Positions 17,257 through 27,055 of a DNA stretch of 64,000 nt are shown here, piece by piece (within the stretch, counting starts at the first letter, position 1; the number at the start of each line of letters is the position of its first letter). Made by a program: the position numbers and the translations under genes. Source of the stretch: Pedobacter duraquae (lineage in GTDB: Bacteria > Bacteroidota > Bacteroidia > Sphingobacteriales > Sphingobacteriaceae); assembly GCF_004362245.1 (NCBI RefSeq), contig NZ_SNWM01000002.1, positions 744,001-808,000 on the forward strand. The letters are read 5' to 3'. The notes under the pieces were generated by a model. It was not told where the DNA came from. It was given only the letters and a program-made list of their open reading frames with translations, and did not search any database.

Positions 17257-19278
17257 TCAAATAGGAATTTTATAAAAAAATGTAGTTCCCCGCCCAACTT
17301 CGCTTTCCACAGCAATGGTGTGCTTGTTCTGCTCAGCGATCTTTTTAACCAGCATGAGCCCAATACCGGTACCGCTTTCATTCGATGTTCCAGGTGTGGT
17401 ACCTGCGGTAAACATCAGCTTGCTAAGTTTTTCTTTTGACATGCCGATACCAGAATCCCTAATAATCAGCACGTGGTAGTTCGTGATGTTGTCAAGCTGG
17501 TATTTCAGCGAGATGGTCCCTCCAACCGGAGTAAATTTCAGCGCATTCTGCAACAGGTTGCGGACAATAAAATCGACATGATTGGCGTCGGATATTATTT
17601 CCAGGCTGGCAGGTATTTCATTCTGAAAATTAATATTTTTCTGACTTGCACCTGAGATTATGTCCTGAAGACTCACCTTAAGTGCTACCTGTACATTGAA
17701 TTGTGCAGGCACGGACGACTCCTGAAATTCGAGCTTCCCCCAGGTAAGGAGTTTATCGAGGATTTCCATGGCATGACCTTGTTTTGTTTGCAGCAGCGCC
17801 AGATATCCACCAACATCCTCATCATGCTCAAACTCCGCTCTCATAATGTCCGTCAAAGATCCCATACTGGCTACGGGGCCCCTCAAATCATGACCAATGA
17901 TATAAAAAATCTTGTCTTTCATATCATTGAGATTTTCCAGTCTATTCTTTTGTTCAATCACCAAAACATGCAGCTTTTTGAGCTTTTTAAAGTATAGATA
18001 CCCTGTAATTACCAAACCCAACAAGACTAAAGAGATAATTCCGATAACGACAGAACTTGTTTTGACCTTATAATTCTCTAGTGATAAAGTTTTAACTTTT
18101 AATTCGGACTGCTGAAGTTGATTTAAGGATTTCAAATTGGCAATCTGCTTTGCCTTCTCTACACTGTTAATACTGTCTTTCAACGCATTATATTGTACGA
18201 GGGCATCAAAGGCATCTTTAAAACGTCCTTTTTCTGCCAGGTAAGCCGATACGTCCTGATAAATTTCCATCAGGTCGGTTTTCTGATCACTTGCCAGTTT
18301 AATTGCTTTTTCGAAATACGGGACCGCTAACACAGGTTTGGTTTCCAACAAGCCCAACTGTGTATAAACCTTATATTTTTCGCGATAGAGGTCGCCCTGA
18401 TTAGCTAGCCGGAGTGCAGTATCCAACAGTACATGTGCTTTTCCAGGCTCATTTATTTTGCGGTAAACTTCGGCCGCATTAACGAACAGCAGGACGTTTA
18501 CATCATAAAAGCCACCATCTTTGCTCGTCTTAATAGCCTGCTCATAGTATACTAATGCCTGTTTGTATTCCTTTTTGTCTGTTAATATGGATGCAATATT
18601 TGTGCATAGGTCAGCCTGAATAGTCAGGTTGTAATATTGTCTCGCCTCAGTACTGAATTTATGATGACGTTGTAAATCTTCAGATATACGAAGTCCTTCT
18701 TTCAGATATTTAAGTGCAAAATTAAGATCTCCCTGGTTTTGATAACTGATACCGATCATACCATTACAGAATGGAAGTTGCTCCACGAGTGAGCGATCTT
18801 CAGCAATCTGTTTGGCAGTAAGGATATACTTAAGCGAATTAACTTCGTCGCCAGCCTCAGAATATACCGCCGAGAGCGATTGATAAATCAATGACTGATC
18901 TTCATACCGTCTTAATGCTTTATGAATACTAAGCGCGATACGAAAAACGGAATCCGCTTTCTTGTAGCTTCCATTGTCGAGGTAAAAAGTCCCGAGTTTG
19001 CTATTTAATAAGGCAATCCCACGTTGAAAATTTACCTTACGTGCCACTGTTAATCCCTGATTTAAATAATAGATCGCAGAATCGGGCTTTTGGTGGTTGT
19101 AAAGCTGAGCAGCACGCGCATAGTCGATTACCTTGACAGAATCTTCCTTTTTATTCATTTTCAACACCTTGAGTACACTGTCGCTATTTTTAGTGAATTG
19201 CGCTGTGGCGAGCAGGGGGACTAAAAATCCCAGAACGAAAAGGGCATATTTTTTTGAGGGCGTATTGAAATGAAACAT
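17257..19278 (-). CDS. TPR-repeat sensor histidine kinase
   Basis: A 673-residue kinase with an exported sensor. A signal peptide (to about residue 26, ATAQF) is followed by six or more tetratricopeptide repeats (residues about 50-370; e.g. ALKYLKEGLRISEDL and ALVYYEQAIKTSKD), a transmembrane helix (about 410-430, VVIGIISLVLLGLVITGYLYF), a coiled linker, HisKA with the acceptor in YIIGHDLRGPVASM, and HATPase_c with VRNLLQNALKFT, DSGIGM and GTGIGLMLVKK. Such TPR kinases are frequent in Bacteroidota and sense unknown, probably envelope, signals. Downstream lies a second kinase gene; transcription into it is possible. Confidence 0.92.
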   Translation of the reverse strand: MFHFNTPSKKYALFVLGFLVPLLATAQFTKNSDSVLKVLKMNKKEDSVKVIDYARAAQLYNHQKPDSAIYYLNQGLTVARKVNFQRGIALLNSKLGTFYLDNGSYKKADSVFRIALSIHKALRRYEDQSLIYQSLSAVYSEAGDEVNSLKYILTAKQIAEDRSLVEQLPFCNGMIGISYQNQGDLNFALKYLKEGLRISEDLQRHHKFSTEARQYYNLTIQADLCTNIASILTDKKEYKQALVYYEQAIKTSKDGGFYDVNVLLFVNAAEVYRKINEPGKAHVLLDTALRLANQGDLYREKYKVYTQLGLLETKPVLAVPYFEKAIKLASDQKTDLMEIYQDVSAYLAEKGRFKDAFDALVQYNALKDSINSVEKAKQIANLKSLNQLQQSELKVKTLSLENYKVKTSSVVIGIISLVLLGLVITGYLYFKKLKKLHVLVIEQKNRLENLNDMKDKIFYIIGHDLRGPVASMGSLTDIMRAEFEHDEDVGGYLALLQTKQGHAMEILDKLLTWGKLEFQESSVPAQFNVQVALKVSLQDIISGASQKNINFQNEIPASLEIISDANHVDFIVRNLLQNALKFTPVGGTISLKYQLDNITNYHVLIIRDSGIGMSKEKLSKLMFTAGTTPGTSNESGTGIGLMLVKKIAEQNKHTIAVESEVGRGTTFFYKIPI

Positions 19279-19410
19279 AAATAAGGGGGATTCTACACTA
19301 TTTTCCGACCCTGAAACAAATAAACAAAAAAGGACTTACAACTAAAAGGACTATTAACATCTTCAGACAATACTTGTACAACATGCTTATTTTTTTTTAG
19401 CTTTAACGAT

Positions 19411-19818
19411 ATGAATAAGTCCAACAGACGAAAATTTATTGGAACTGCCGCTGTGTTAGCAGCCGGCACAGCTGCATCTGCAATGCCCCTAACAAGTATG
19501 GAAAATAATTACCCCATTGTGCACCATGTGTTTTTCTGGTTAAAAAACCCAGATTCCAAAACCGATCGCGATCAACTTATTGCAGGTGTAAAGACATTAG
19601 CTAAAATACCTACGGTTCGCAAGGTTCATGTAGGCATTGCAGCCAGTACAGAAAAAAGGGACGTTGTAGACAATAGCTGGGCCGTATCCGAGCTGATGTT
19701 CTTCAGTGATCTCGAAGGACAGTCAACATATCAGACGCACCCGCTACACCTGGAATTTATCAAGAACCACAGTCACCTGTGGGATAAAGTGGTAGTCTAT
19801 GACGTAATTGAAGCTTAG
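19411..19818 (+). CDS. exported Dabb (stress-responsive A/B barrel) protein
   Basis: A 135-residue protein with a Dabb fold (IVHHVFFWLKNPDS...VRKVHVGI...YQTHPLHLEFIKNH), a dimeric alpha-beta barrel of unknown function. Unusually it carries an N-terminal twin-arginine-like signal peptide (NRRKFIGTAAVLAAGTAASAMP), whereas most Dabb proteins are cytoplasmic. The upstream TAGCTTTA near 19399 is a weak -7 box. It is convergent with the lipoprotein at 19823, 4 nt away. Confidence 0.88.
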   Translation: MNKSNRRKFIGTAAVLAAGTAASAMPLTSMENNYPIVHHVFFWLKNPDSKTDRDQLIAGVKTLAKIPTVRKVHVGIAASTEKRDVVDNSWAVSELMFFSDLEGQSTYQTHPLHLEFIKNHSHLWDKVVVYDVIEA

Positions 19819-19822
19819 ATAA

Positions 19823-20305
19823 CTAAGGTTTGGGCTGCCCGGCACATGCTGTTTCAGCAAAAATGAATTTCACCTGTCTGTAATCGATAGCCTTATTTCG
19901 CACAAAATAAGATCTGCCCAGCGTGGTTTCTATTTGACCGACACCGAGGATCAGTTTTCCATTTGATTTGAGCAATGCAAGCGGATTTCTATAAACTACA
20001 GGGTTTCTTGTGGGAATTTTAAAGGTGTAGTCAACATATAAAGTATCTCCTTTAAACTTCCCCTTCAACTCACCATCGTTTTTACTTTTGTTGGCATAAT
20101 CAATTACCAATGTACCTGTTACATCACCATTTCTCAAATAATTCAGTTTTAATTTGGCGGTATCCAGTGAATCTACAGCAGTATAACACTCATTTTTAAG
20201 CGTGTCTGTCGATTTTTCAGTGGTCTTCGACTCAGTGTTAGTTTGCGTGCATGCGATCGTAAGCGGAAGCAAGGCGAACACGCTATATCTTAATACAGTT
20301 TTCAT
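19823..20305 (-). CDS. hypothetical lipoprotein
   Basis: A 160-residue exported lipoprotein; the lipobox is TIAC near residue 19 after MKTVLRYSVFALLPL. The linker is Thr/Lys-rich (TESKTTEKSTDT) and the rest is beta-rich with a TGTLVIDYANKSKNDGELKGKFKGDTLYVDY segment, a pattern seen in small Sphingobacteriaceae lipoproteins of unknown function. I used ATG 20305, not a start eight codons upstream, because it begins a normal signal peptide. It is divergent from the gene at 20372. Confidence 0.75.
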   Translation of the reverse strand: MKTVLRYSVFALLPLTIACTQTNTESKTTEKSTDTLKNECYTAVDSLDTAKLKLNYLRNGDVTGTLVIDYANKSKNDGELKGKFKGDTLYVDYTFKIPTRNPVVYRNPLALLKSNGKLILGVGQIETTLGRSYFVRNKAIDYRQVKFIFAETACAGQPKP

Positions 20306-20360
20306 TATCTTTTTTATTCCAAGATACAAGTTTTTTAGATAGACCTTGATGTTAAAGCGA

Positions 20361-20368
20361 TATATTTG
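20361..20368 (+). promoter_or_regulatory. candidate -7 promoter box
   Basis: TATATTTG, an exact match to TAnnTTTG, ending 3 nt before the ATG at 20372; it overlaps a TTG at 20366 that was therefore not taken as the start. Confidence 0.4.
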
Positions 20369-20371
20369 ACT

Positions 20372-20695
20372 ATGGAATCAGTAGATATCACAAACGCCGA
20401 AAAGGAAATGCTGGCCGCTATTGGTAAGGCTATGTCACTTACCCCGCTGGCATTCGACGAGTTATATTATGCATACAGATATATCAACGCACAGGGTGTT
20501 GCTTCAGAAACTGACGTTAAAGAAATAATTAGTTTGGGGATACCATTATACGAGGCGCTTGCCGAACTGAAATCGTTGCCGGTAACAGCGGTGCCTGATT
20601 TATTGCGCGCAGGGTTGATCACCAACGAAGACGTCAAAAATGCTTTTATTGCTATGACATCAGTTGGCGGGTTCTTTGGTTCCACATCGCTGTAA
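20372..20695 (+). CDS. small hypothetical protein
   Basis: A 107-residue cytoplasmic helical protein with no signal peptide. It has two similar helical parts: ASETDVKEIISLGIPLYEALAEL and TAVPDLLRAGLITNEDVKNAFIAM. Family not recognised. It is divergent from a lipoprotein and 49 nt upstream of the serine hydrolase gene on the same strand, so the two may be co-transcribed. Confidence 0.65.
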   Translation: MESVDITNAEKEMLAAIGKAMSLTPLAFDELYYAYRYINAQGVASETDVKEIISLGIPLYEALAELKSLPVTAVPDLLRAGLITNEDVKNAFIAMTSVGGFFGSTSL

Positions 20696-20715
20696 CCAGA
20701 TATCTTCTTAGATCG

Positions 20716-20743
20716 TCTAATCGGAAAATCACAAACGATTAGA
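20716..20743 (+). repeat. inverted repeat directly upstream of serine hydrolase start
   Basis: TCTAATCG and CGATTAGA are perfect 8-nt arms separated by 12 nt, ending 1 nt before the ATG at 20745. It may be an RNA hairpin in the leader or an operator; no T-run follows, so it is not a normal terminator. Confidence 0.45.
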
Positions 20744-20744
20744 T

Positions 20745-21824
20745 ATGAATTCAAAACAAATAGCGCTTTTTCTACTTCTTTTAGCAAGTGTTAACCCATT
20801 CAGCAGCGCATTCGGGCAAATTTCCAAAGACAGGATCGACAGTATAATAGCAAAGGAATTTGGAGACCCGAGTGGTCCAGGAGGCGTATTCATGGTTTCA
20901 CAACATGGAAAACCGGTATACCAGAAAGCATTTGGGAAGGCTAACCTGGAGCTCGATGTCGATTTAACACCGCAGAGTGTCTTTCAAATAGGATCAATGA
21001 CAAAACAGTTTACTGCAATTGCTATGCTTATTTTAGAAGAGCGTGGAAAGCTTAAGGTAACCGATCCAGTTTCAAAATATATACCCGACTACCCTTCGGG
21101 CAACAAGATAACCATTCACCATCTGTTGACGCATACTTCCGGCATTAAAGACTTTACAAAAATGAAATCCCTTTCAAATATTGCACAGCAGGAGATGATG
21201 CCTAAAATGATGGTTGATTTCTTCAAAAACGAGCCTGTCGACTTTGAGCCAGGTGAGAAATTTGACTACAACAATTCCGGATATGTAGTTCTCGGATACA
21301 TCATAGAGCTGGTTTCCGGAGAAACCTATGCAAATTTCATTAGCAAATATATTTTCGAGAAAGCGGGAATGACTCAGTCATCTTACGCCACCGATAGGGC
21401 TATTGTCCATAACAGAGCTTATGGTTATCATCAAAAACAACAGGGATATGTAAATAAGACTACAATTAATTTCAGCGTACCCTTTTCCTCCGGGTCATTG
21501 ATGTCTACAGTCGGCGATCTGCTGAAATGGCAAAATGCATTAAACACAAATGTGCTACTCGGCCCCGAAGAAACAAAAAAAGCATTTACTGCTTATAAAT
21601 TAAACAATGATAGTTCACTAACATATGGATATGGCTGGCACATTAAGAAAATAAACGGATCAGTAAGCAGAGAACACGGCGGGAGCATATTTGGGTTCAA
21701 ATCCATGGCAGTTTATCTTCCTTCGGAAGACATTTACGTAGCCGGCCTGAGTAATTGCGACTGCCACTCACCCACAAAGACAACTACTGATATTGCTGAG
21801 TTGGTATTAAGGATGTTAAAGTAA
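20745..21824 (+). CDS. secreted serine hydrolase (class C beta-lactamase-like)
   Basis: A 359-residue periplasmic enzyme of the beta-lactamase/penicillin-binding-like (AmpC/esterase) superfamily. A signal peptide ends near residue 25 (SAFGQ). Catalytic motifs: SMTK (SxxK) in FQIGSMTKQFTAIAM near residue 86, YNNSGY (YxN) near residue 178, and HGG in REHGGSIFG near residue 308. Many such proteins are D-aminopeptidases or esterases rather than true beta-lactamases, so substrate is open. It may be co-transcribed with the small gene at 20372. Confidence 0.9.
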   Translation: MNSKQIALFLLLLASVNPFSSAFGQISKDRIDSIIAKEFGDPSGPGGVFMVSQHGKPVYQKAFGKANLELDVDLTPQSVFQIGSMTKQFTAIAMLILEERGKLKVTDPVSKYIPDYPSGNKITIHHLLTHTSGIKDFTKMKSLSNIAQQEMMPKMMVDFFKNEPVDFEPGEKFDYNNSGYVVLGYIIELVSGETYANFISKYIFEKAGMTQSSYATDRAIVHNRAYGYHQKQQGYVNKTTINFSVPFSSGSLMSTVGDLLKWQNALNTNVLLGPEETKKAFTAYKLNNDSSLTYGYGWHIKKINGSVSREHGGSIFGFKSMAVYLPSEDIYVAGLSNCDCHSPTKTTTDIAELVLRMLK

Positions 21825-21888
21825 AAGGCAGTAATCCCGGTACAGATTGGTTATGGAAAATTCTTAACGGTTTTAGAGATATTATCTT

Positions 21889-21907
21889 ATATTTGGTTAC
21901 CAAATAT
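21889..21907. promoter_or_regulatory. perfect palindrome overlapping a -7 box
   Basis: ATATTTGGTTACCAAATAT: perfect 9-nt arms with a single central T. The left arm is part of TATATTTG (21888-21895), an exact -7 box, so a dimer bound here would block transcription towards the DUF6377 regulator, whose start is about 100 nt downstream. Confidence 0.5.
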
Positions 21908-22005
21908 TCAAATGCAACACTGACCGATGCCAGTCGCATCATGTATTGCATTTCATTTTGTTGCAAATAACTATATCTTATACTTATACAACATAACAGA
22001 CAACC

Positions 22006-23724
22006 GTGAACCGTATCAATAGGAACTATTTATTTTACGTGTTGTTGGTAATTTCCGTCGTACAGTTCTCTTCAACTTGTGCGGCATTCGCTTCCACAAA
22101 AGGGATAGACAGTTTAAAAAGTACGTTAACCCAGGTCTTGGCAAAAAAACTTGATTTTGACAAACAAAAGCGGCACCATATTGCTCAACTACAAAAAGAG
22201 CTTCGACTAAATTACGCTTCATTGAATTCGCGGTATGAGGGTTACCAAAAGCTATATACCGCTTATAAATCTTTTATACATGACTCGGCTTATATTTATT
22301 GCAAAAAAGCCAGCGAGTGTGCTTATTTATTAAAAGATGACAATAAAATAAATTATGCCAGATTAAACCTCGGTTTTGTACTTGTTTCATCAGGTATGTT
22401 TAAAGAAGGGATAGATACATTACATTCGGTTAAATCCCAGTATCTTGATCAGAAACAGCAATTTGAATATTATTTCTTTCTGGCCCGGAGTAATTTTGAT
22501 TTGGCTGACTTTGATAAGATCCCTTATTACCACGATTTATATACCAGACAGGGACTCGGGTACTGTGATACGATCATTCACAAATTCTCTCCAAACTCTT
22601 ATGAACACCTGTCGGCTAGCGGACTTAAGCTTTTAAGGAGTAAGCAGTACGAACAGGCAATCAAAACTTACAAACAACTACTAAGCTCAAAGGTATCTTA
22701 TCAGGACAGCGCAATAAATTTTAGCTGTCTGAGCTGGCTGTATTTCAGTGTAAACAAACCTGACGAAGGATTGCGCTATTTAATCAGGTCGGCGATTATT
22801 GATAATGTCCATTCTACAAAAGAATCCCTTGCGTTGGTCAACCTCGCAAAATACCTTTACCGGAATGGCAACACCAGAGAATCATTTGTGTATATCCATA
22901 GTGCTATTGAAGATAACAGTTTTTACGGTGCCAAACAGCGCAAGGTTGAGATCAGCAATATTCTCCCTATTATAGAGCGGGATATGGTAAGTGATATTGA
23001 GCGGCAGAAAAGATCTTTACTCATTTATGCGTCTACCATAACCGTTCTGATCATTCTGGTTATATATTTTGCCTACATCACATCTAAACATCTCAAGAAA
23101 CTTCGTATAGCCGATCAGCTAATTATCGATCAGAACAAAGATCTGAATATAGCGAACACGAACTTACTAAAGATCAATAATTCACTAGATATTGCCAATC
23201 AGTCGCTAACCAGTACAAATAGAAAACTAGACGAGGCTAATTTGATCAAAGAGGAATATATTGGTCACTTCTTTAATGTTAATGCCGACTACATTGAAAA
23301 ACTTGATCGACTTAAGCGCGTATTGGGAAAAATTGTCACCCTACAACAGTTCGATGAATTGCAAGTTGTTATCAATCGCCTGGACACAAATCTGGAGCGG
23401 GAGAATTTCTACAGAACTTTTGACGAGGTATTTCTAAACCTGTTTCCAAATTTTGTACAAGAATTTAATCTGTTATTTGACGATGAGCACAAGACGCAGC
23501 TCGGACCTGGGCAGCTACTCAACAATGAATTGAGGATTTTCGCATTGATTCGTCTGGGAATAGATGAAAATGAAACCATAGCTAAAATATTAAATTATTC
23601 TGTTAACACCATCTATACCTATAAAACGAAAGTAAAAAACCGATCGCTAGTTCCGAACGAGGCATTTAAGGAAAGAATTATGACGATCCGTACAATAGTA
23701 AACGAACTCCCACTTAATCAATAA
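22006..23724 (+). CDS. DUF6377 transcriptional regulator (periplasmic TPR, TM, HTH)
   Basis: A 572-residue membrane regulator of the DUF6377 type. Signal peptide (to about residue 28), tetratricopeptide-like helical sensor in the periplasm (about 60-330), one transmembrane span (about 343-363, [21 protein letters not shown]), a cytoplasmic coiled coil ([19 protein letters not shown]...) and a C-terminal LuxR/GerE-like helix-turn-helix ([26 protein letters not shown]). The start is GTG; the next Met is far inside. It stands directly upstream of susC on the same strand. In Bacteroidota such hybrid-free membrane regulators control glycan loci, so it probably switches on the starch genes 24105-31831. 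Confidence 0.85.
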   Translation: MNRINRNYLFYVLLVISVVQFSSTCAAFASTKGIDSLKSTLTQVLAKKLDFDKQKRHHIAQLQKELRLNYASLNSRYEGYQKLYTAYKSFIHDSAYIYCKKASECAYLLKDDNKINYARLNLGFVLVSSGMFKEGIDTLHSVKSQYLDQKQQFEYYFFLARSNFDLADFDKIPYYHDLYTRQGLGYCDTIIHKFSPNSYEHLSASGLKLLRSKQYEQAIKTYKQLLSSKVSYQDSAINFSCLSWLYFSVNKPDEGLRYLIRSAIIDNVHSTKESLALVNLAKYLYRNGNTRESFVYIHSAIEDNSFYGAKQRKVEISNILPIIERDMVSDIERQKRSLLIYASTITVLIILVIYFAYITSKHLKKLRIADQLIIDQNKDLNIANTNLLKINNSLDIANQSLTSTNRKLDEANLIKEEYIGHFFNVNADYIEKLDRLKRVLGKIVTLQQFDELQVVINRLDTNLERENFYRTFDEVFLNLFPNFVQEFNLLFDDEHKTQLGPGQLLNNELRIFALIRLGIDENETIAKILNYSVNTIYTYKTKVKNRSLVPNEAFKERIMTIRTIVNELPLNQ

Positions 23725-24104
23725 AAAAATAACATTTCTACTCGCGATCGGTATATTTTTTTTTATGCACTATGTGTTTGCTTCATTTTCTGACACCACA
23801 GAATTAATTCTCAAATTACGCATCCATTTTTTCCTGTGCCTTACGCTGCAAACTGACTTTTATTGCCAATATATCCGATCCTCAGGCCTTGTTTTTAATA
23901 AACCCTTTCCATCAAATCTATATATTCAAAGCTAAAAATACATATCAAACAGCTATTAAACAGTATGTTATAAAATAATCAACACTGATATTTTCGATAT
24001 CGGGATCTATATCTATTGTTATTGGGTTCGAAGTGCATTTACTTTGATTTTACCAGCAGCCACAAAGTTCAGCTGGTTAAACCAAATATAAATCGAACAC
24101 AATT
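23725..24104. other. 380-nt AT-rich intergenic region before susC
   Basis: No convincing gene. A 58-codon frame (about 23765-23940) has no family features and no promoter. The region holds the candidate susC promoter at 24016-24046 and a long T tract near 23756-23766 just after the regulator stop. The length suggests regulatory sites for the starch locus, but no clear repeat was found. Confidence 0.5.
24016..24046 (+). promoter_or_regulatory. candidate susC promoter
   Basis: TTG (24016-24018), 20 nt, TTACTTTG (24039-24046; one mismatch to TAnnTTTG). Transcription would start near 24052, giving a leader of about 50 nt before the ATG at 24105. Confidence 0.4.
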
Positions 24105-27047
24105 ATGAAAAAAAATTACTTTTTTTACTTGTTGAGGTATGGACTTACAGCATTATTTTTCTGCTTTCTAAGTTCAACTTACGCTCAGCAATCTGTTTTT
24201 ACCGGAAAGGTCGTTGACGAAAACAACAGCGCCTTATCTGGTTCCACACTGCAGATTAAAGGCACCAGCCGAACTACGGTTACTGATACCAAAGGCGAAT
24301 TCCAGTTTAACATCAATCAGACTGCAATCACTGTTATTGTTAGCTATGTGGGTTATGATCGTACTGAACGGATTATGACTGAAGGCAAAAAGTTGATCAT
24401 TCAGCTACGTCCGGATGCACAGGCATTGTCGGAAGTAGTCGTAGTTGGCTACGGAACAACAAAAAAATCTGACCTTACTGGTGCGGTCTCCAGTATATCC
24501 AGCAAAGATTTTAATCAGGGTGTAGTGACCAGCCCGCTTCAACAAATTGCCGGCCGTGCAGCTGGTGTTGTTATTACCCAAACAGGTAGTGAGCCCGGAA
24601 GTTCCCCGAACATTAAAATCAGGGGTATTACATCCATCCAGGGTAATAATAACCCATTAGTGGTTATAGACGGCGTTCAGGGGGATGTAGGTTTATTAAA
24701 TCAAATTCCTCCAACGGAGATAGAAAGTATTGAGGTGCTTAAAGATGCTTCGGCCACAGCTATATACGGTTCACGTGGCGCCTCGGGTGTACTGATCGTG
24801 ACGATGAAAAAAAGCAAATCAGGAAGTACCATAGAATACACGGCAAATTCGTCTGTAGATGTAGTAACAAGGCAGCTCAAAATGCTTACCGCTGCAGAAT
24901 GGTCTCAGCAGGCTGCAGCGCGAAGCATTCCTGCTTCATCAAACTTCGGTGCAAATACAGACTGGTTCGGTCTGCTTACCCGTAACGGGACAACTCAAAA
25001 CCACACCTTAACAATTGGAGGGGGAACTGATAATTTCAGCTATCGGGCTTCGTTGGGTGCGATTTTACAAAACGGTATTGTTATCCATTCCGATAACCAA
25101 CGGTACCTGGGCAGGATCGAGGCGACGCAAAAAGCACTGGATAATAAACTGACGATCACGATGACGTTGAATAGCAATATTACACAAAATGCGGGTAGCC
25201 CCGGAAGCGTTGGCCGGGCGGCGTTTACGTCGAACCTTATTTCAAATGCCTACATCTCCAGACCTACAGATCCTATTTATAAGGCAGACGGCACTTATTT
25301 TACAGATCCCAACTTGTTTCAACCACTCAACGTTTTAGCAGCGGCAAACACAATTATCAATGACGCTGAGACAAACAGGCTCCTGGGATCTCTCAGAGCC
25401 AATTATAAAATCATTGGCGGGTTGTCTGCAGAAGTATTCGGCAGCTGGCAAAAAACCAGCAGAACCTCTGGTAATTATACACCAGCCGTTTCTACAGTGG
25501 CAGCAGCAATTGATCAAAAAGGATATGCGAGTGTCAATGATGATTATAATGACTACAAACTCATGGATGCGCAGCTAAACTACACCAAGAATTTCGGAAA
25601 CCATCACATCGATGCTGCTGCTGTATATGAGTGGCAGGCACAGATGGATTATGGTAGCGGAAGTGCGGCAAGAGGCTTTGTAAATGACCTTGCTACCTAC
25701 AACAATCTCGGCCTTGGCGACTTTTCAAAAGTTCAGGCTGGAGATTATTCTTCCTACAGAAATCAACGCAGAACAGTATCTGTTTTAGGACGTTTCAACT
25801 ATTCTTTTATGGATAGATATCTCCTTACAGTTAATTTCAGAAGAGACGGCGCCACTGTATTTGGGGAGAATCATAAGTGGGGTAATTTCCCATCCACCTC
25901 AGTTGCCTGGAAAATTGACCAGGAGCCATTTATGAAGGGTCAAAAGTTTTTTAGCACCCTGAAGTTAAGAGCAGGTTACGGAATTACGGGAAACCAGCAG
26001 CCGCTGGGAGTACTCCAGTCGCTTCAAATCGTCCAGGGATCAGGAACGGTATATTTTGGTGGAAACGTACAAACAAACTTCAGGACTACTCAAAATGCAA
26101 ATGCAGACCTGGAGTGGGAAAGGAAAAAGTCTACCAATATAGGGCTCGACTTTGCTGTCCTTAACGGGCGTTTGAGCGGAAGCTTTGACGTTTATAAAAA
26201 TGTAACCGATAAACTGCTATATGGCTACACAGTTCCCCAGCCACCCTACCCTACAGGCTCAATTCAGGCAAATGTAGGAAGTATCCAGGGCCGAGGCATT
26301 GAAATGGCGCTAAGTTATGACCTGATCAGTAATGAATCTACCAAGTTGAGACTTGGGGGAAACGTTACGTTGATGGATTCTAAAGTACTCAACTTAAGCG
26401 GATCGCTAAATGGAGTTCCATTGATCACCAACTTCATCCCTTACGGACAAAATGCATACCTAGTTGTAGGACAAACAATTGGAGCGATTTATATTTTGCA
26501 GCATCAGGGTGTTGCAGCAAATGGCACTGAAACTATCGTAGATCAAAACGGCGATGGGAAGATCGATGCCGGCGCTACCAGTCCTGACCGGGTGTTTGCC
26601 GGACAGACACAACCTAAATACACCTTTGCTTTTACCCCTAGCTTCAGGTACAAGAACTTTGACGCTTCCGTTCTCGTACGCGGATCAGGTGGTAATAAAC
26701 TCTATAACAGATTGAGGTCTAACCTGAGTTACCTGGAAAATCTGGGTAAATCCAACCTCCTTGCCAGCGCTATAGACGATAATATGTATACCTCGGTATT
26801 CCCTTTGGCGACCGATTACTGGTTGGAAGACGGTAAGTTTATCCGCCTGGAGAACGTAAATTTTGGCTACAGAATCCCAACTTCAAAATCAAAACATATC
26901 AGTGCTGTTCGCTTTTCTCTAACCGGACAAAACCTGGCACTTATTACTAAATATTCTGGAATTGATCCTGAACAAACTGGCGGAGACAACGGAATATATC
27001 CACGTGTAAGAAATTTTGCTATAGGTCTTAACATCACCTTAAAATAA
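24105..27047 (+). CDS. SusC/RagA family TonB-linked outer membrane protein
   Basis: A 980-residue TonB-dependent transporter that takes up oligosaccharides with its SusD partner. Order: signal peptide (to about residue 27, TYAQQ), carboxypeptidase-regulatory-like beta domain (FTGKVVDENNSALSGSTLQIKG), TonB-box region with LSEVVVVGYGTTKKSDLTGAVSSIS, plug domain (IRGITSIQGNNNPLVVIDGVQGD...IEVLKDASATAIYGSRGASGVLIV) and a 22-strand barrel ending GLNITLK. It is first in an operon susC-susD-GH13-GH13, and the amylases beside it point to starch or maltodextrins. Confidence 0.96.
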   Translation: MKKNYFFYLLRYGLTALFFCFLSSTYAQQSVFTGKVVDENNSALSGSTLQIKGTSRTTVTDTKGEFQFNINQTAITVIVSYVGYDRTERIMTEGKKLIIQLRPDAQALSEVVVVGYGTTKKSDLTGAVSSISSKDFNQGVVTSPLQQIAGRAAGVVITQTGSEPGSSPNIKIRGITSIQGNNNPLVVIDGVQGDVGLLNQIPPTEIESIEVLKDASATAIYGSRGASGVLIVTMKKSKSGSTIEYTANSSVDVVTRQLKMLTAAEWSQQAAARSIPASSNFGANTDWFGLLTRNGTTQNHTLTIGGGTDNFSYRASLGAILQNGIVIHSDNQRYLGRIEATQKALDNKLTITMTLNSNITQNAGSPGSVGRAAFTSNLISNAYISRPTDPIYKADGTYFTDPNLFQPLNVLAAANTIINDAETNRLLGSLRANYKIIGGLSAEVFGSWQKTSRTSGNYTPAVSTVAAAIDQKGYASVNDDYNDYKLMDAQLNYTKNFGNHHIDAAAVYEWQAQMDYGSGSAARGFVNDLATYNNLGLGDFSKVQAGDYSSYRNQRRTVSVLGRFNYSFMDRYLLTVNFRRDGATVFGENHKWGNFPSTSVAWKIDQEPFMKGQKFFSTLKLRAGYGITGNQQPLGVLQSLQIVQGSGTVYFGGNVQTNFRTTQNANADLEWERKKSTNIGLDFAVLNGRLSGSFDVYKNVTDKLLYGYTVPQPPYPTGSIQANVGSIQGRGIEMALSYDLISNESTKLRLGGNVTLMDSKVLNLSGSLNGVPLITNFIPYGQNAYLVVGQTIGAIYILQHQGVAANGTETIVDQNGDGKIDAGATSPDRVFAGQTQPKYTFAFTPSFRYKNFDASVLVRGSGGNKLYNRLRSNLSYLENLGKSNLLASAIDDNMYTSVFPLATDYWLEDGKFIRLENVNFGYRIPTSKSKHISAVRFSLTGQNLALITKYSGIDPEQTGGDNGIYPRVRNFAIGLNITLK

Positions 27048-27055
27048 TAATGACC

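Noticed and set aside
23765..23940. 58-codon frame in the gap before susC (starts MHYVFASFSDTT)
   Set aside because: No family features, no promoter or ribosome site, low-complexity AT-rich region; chance frame.
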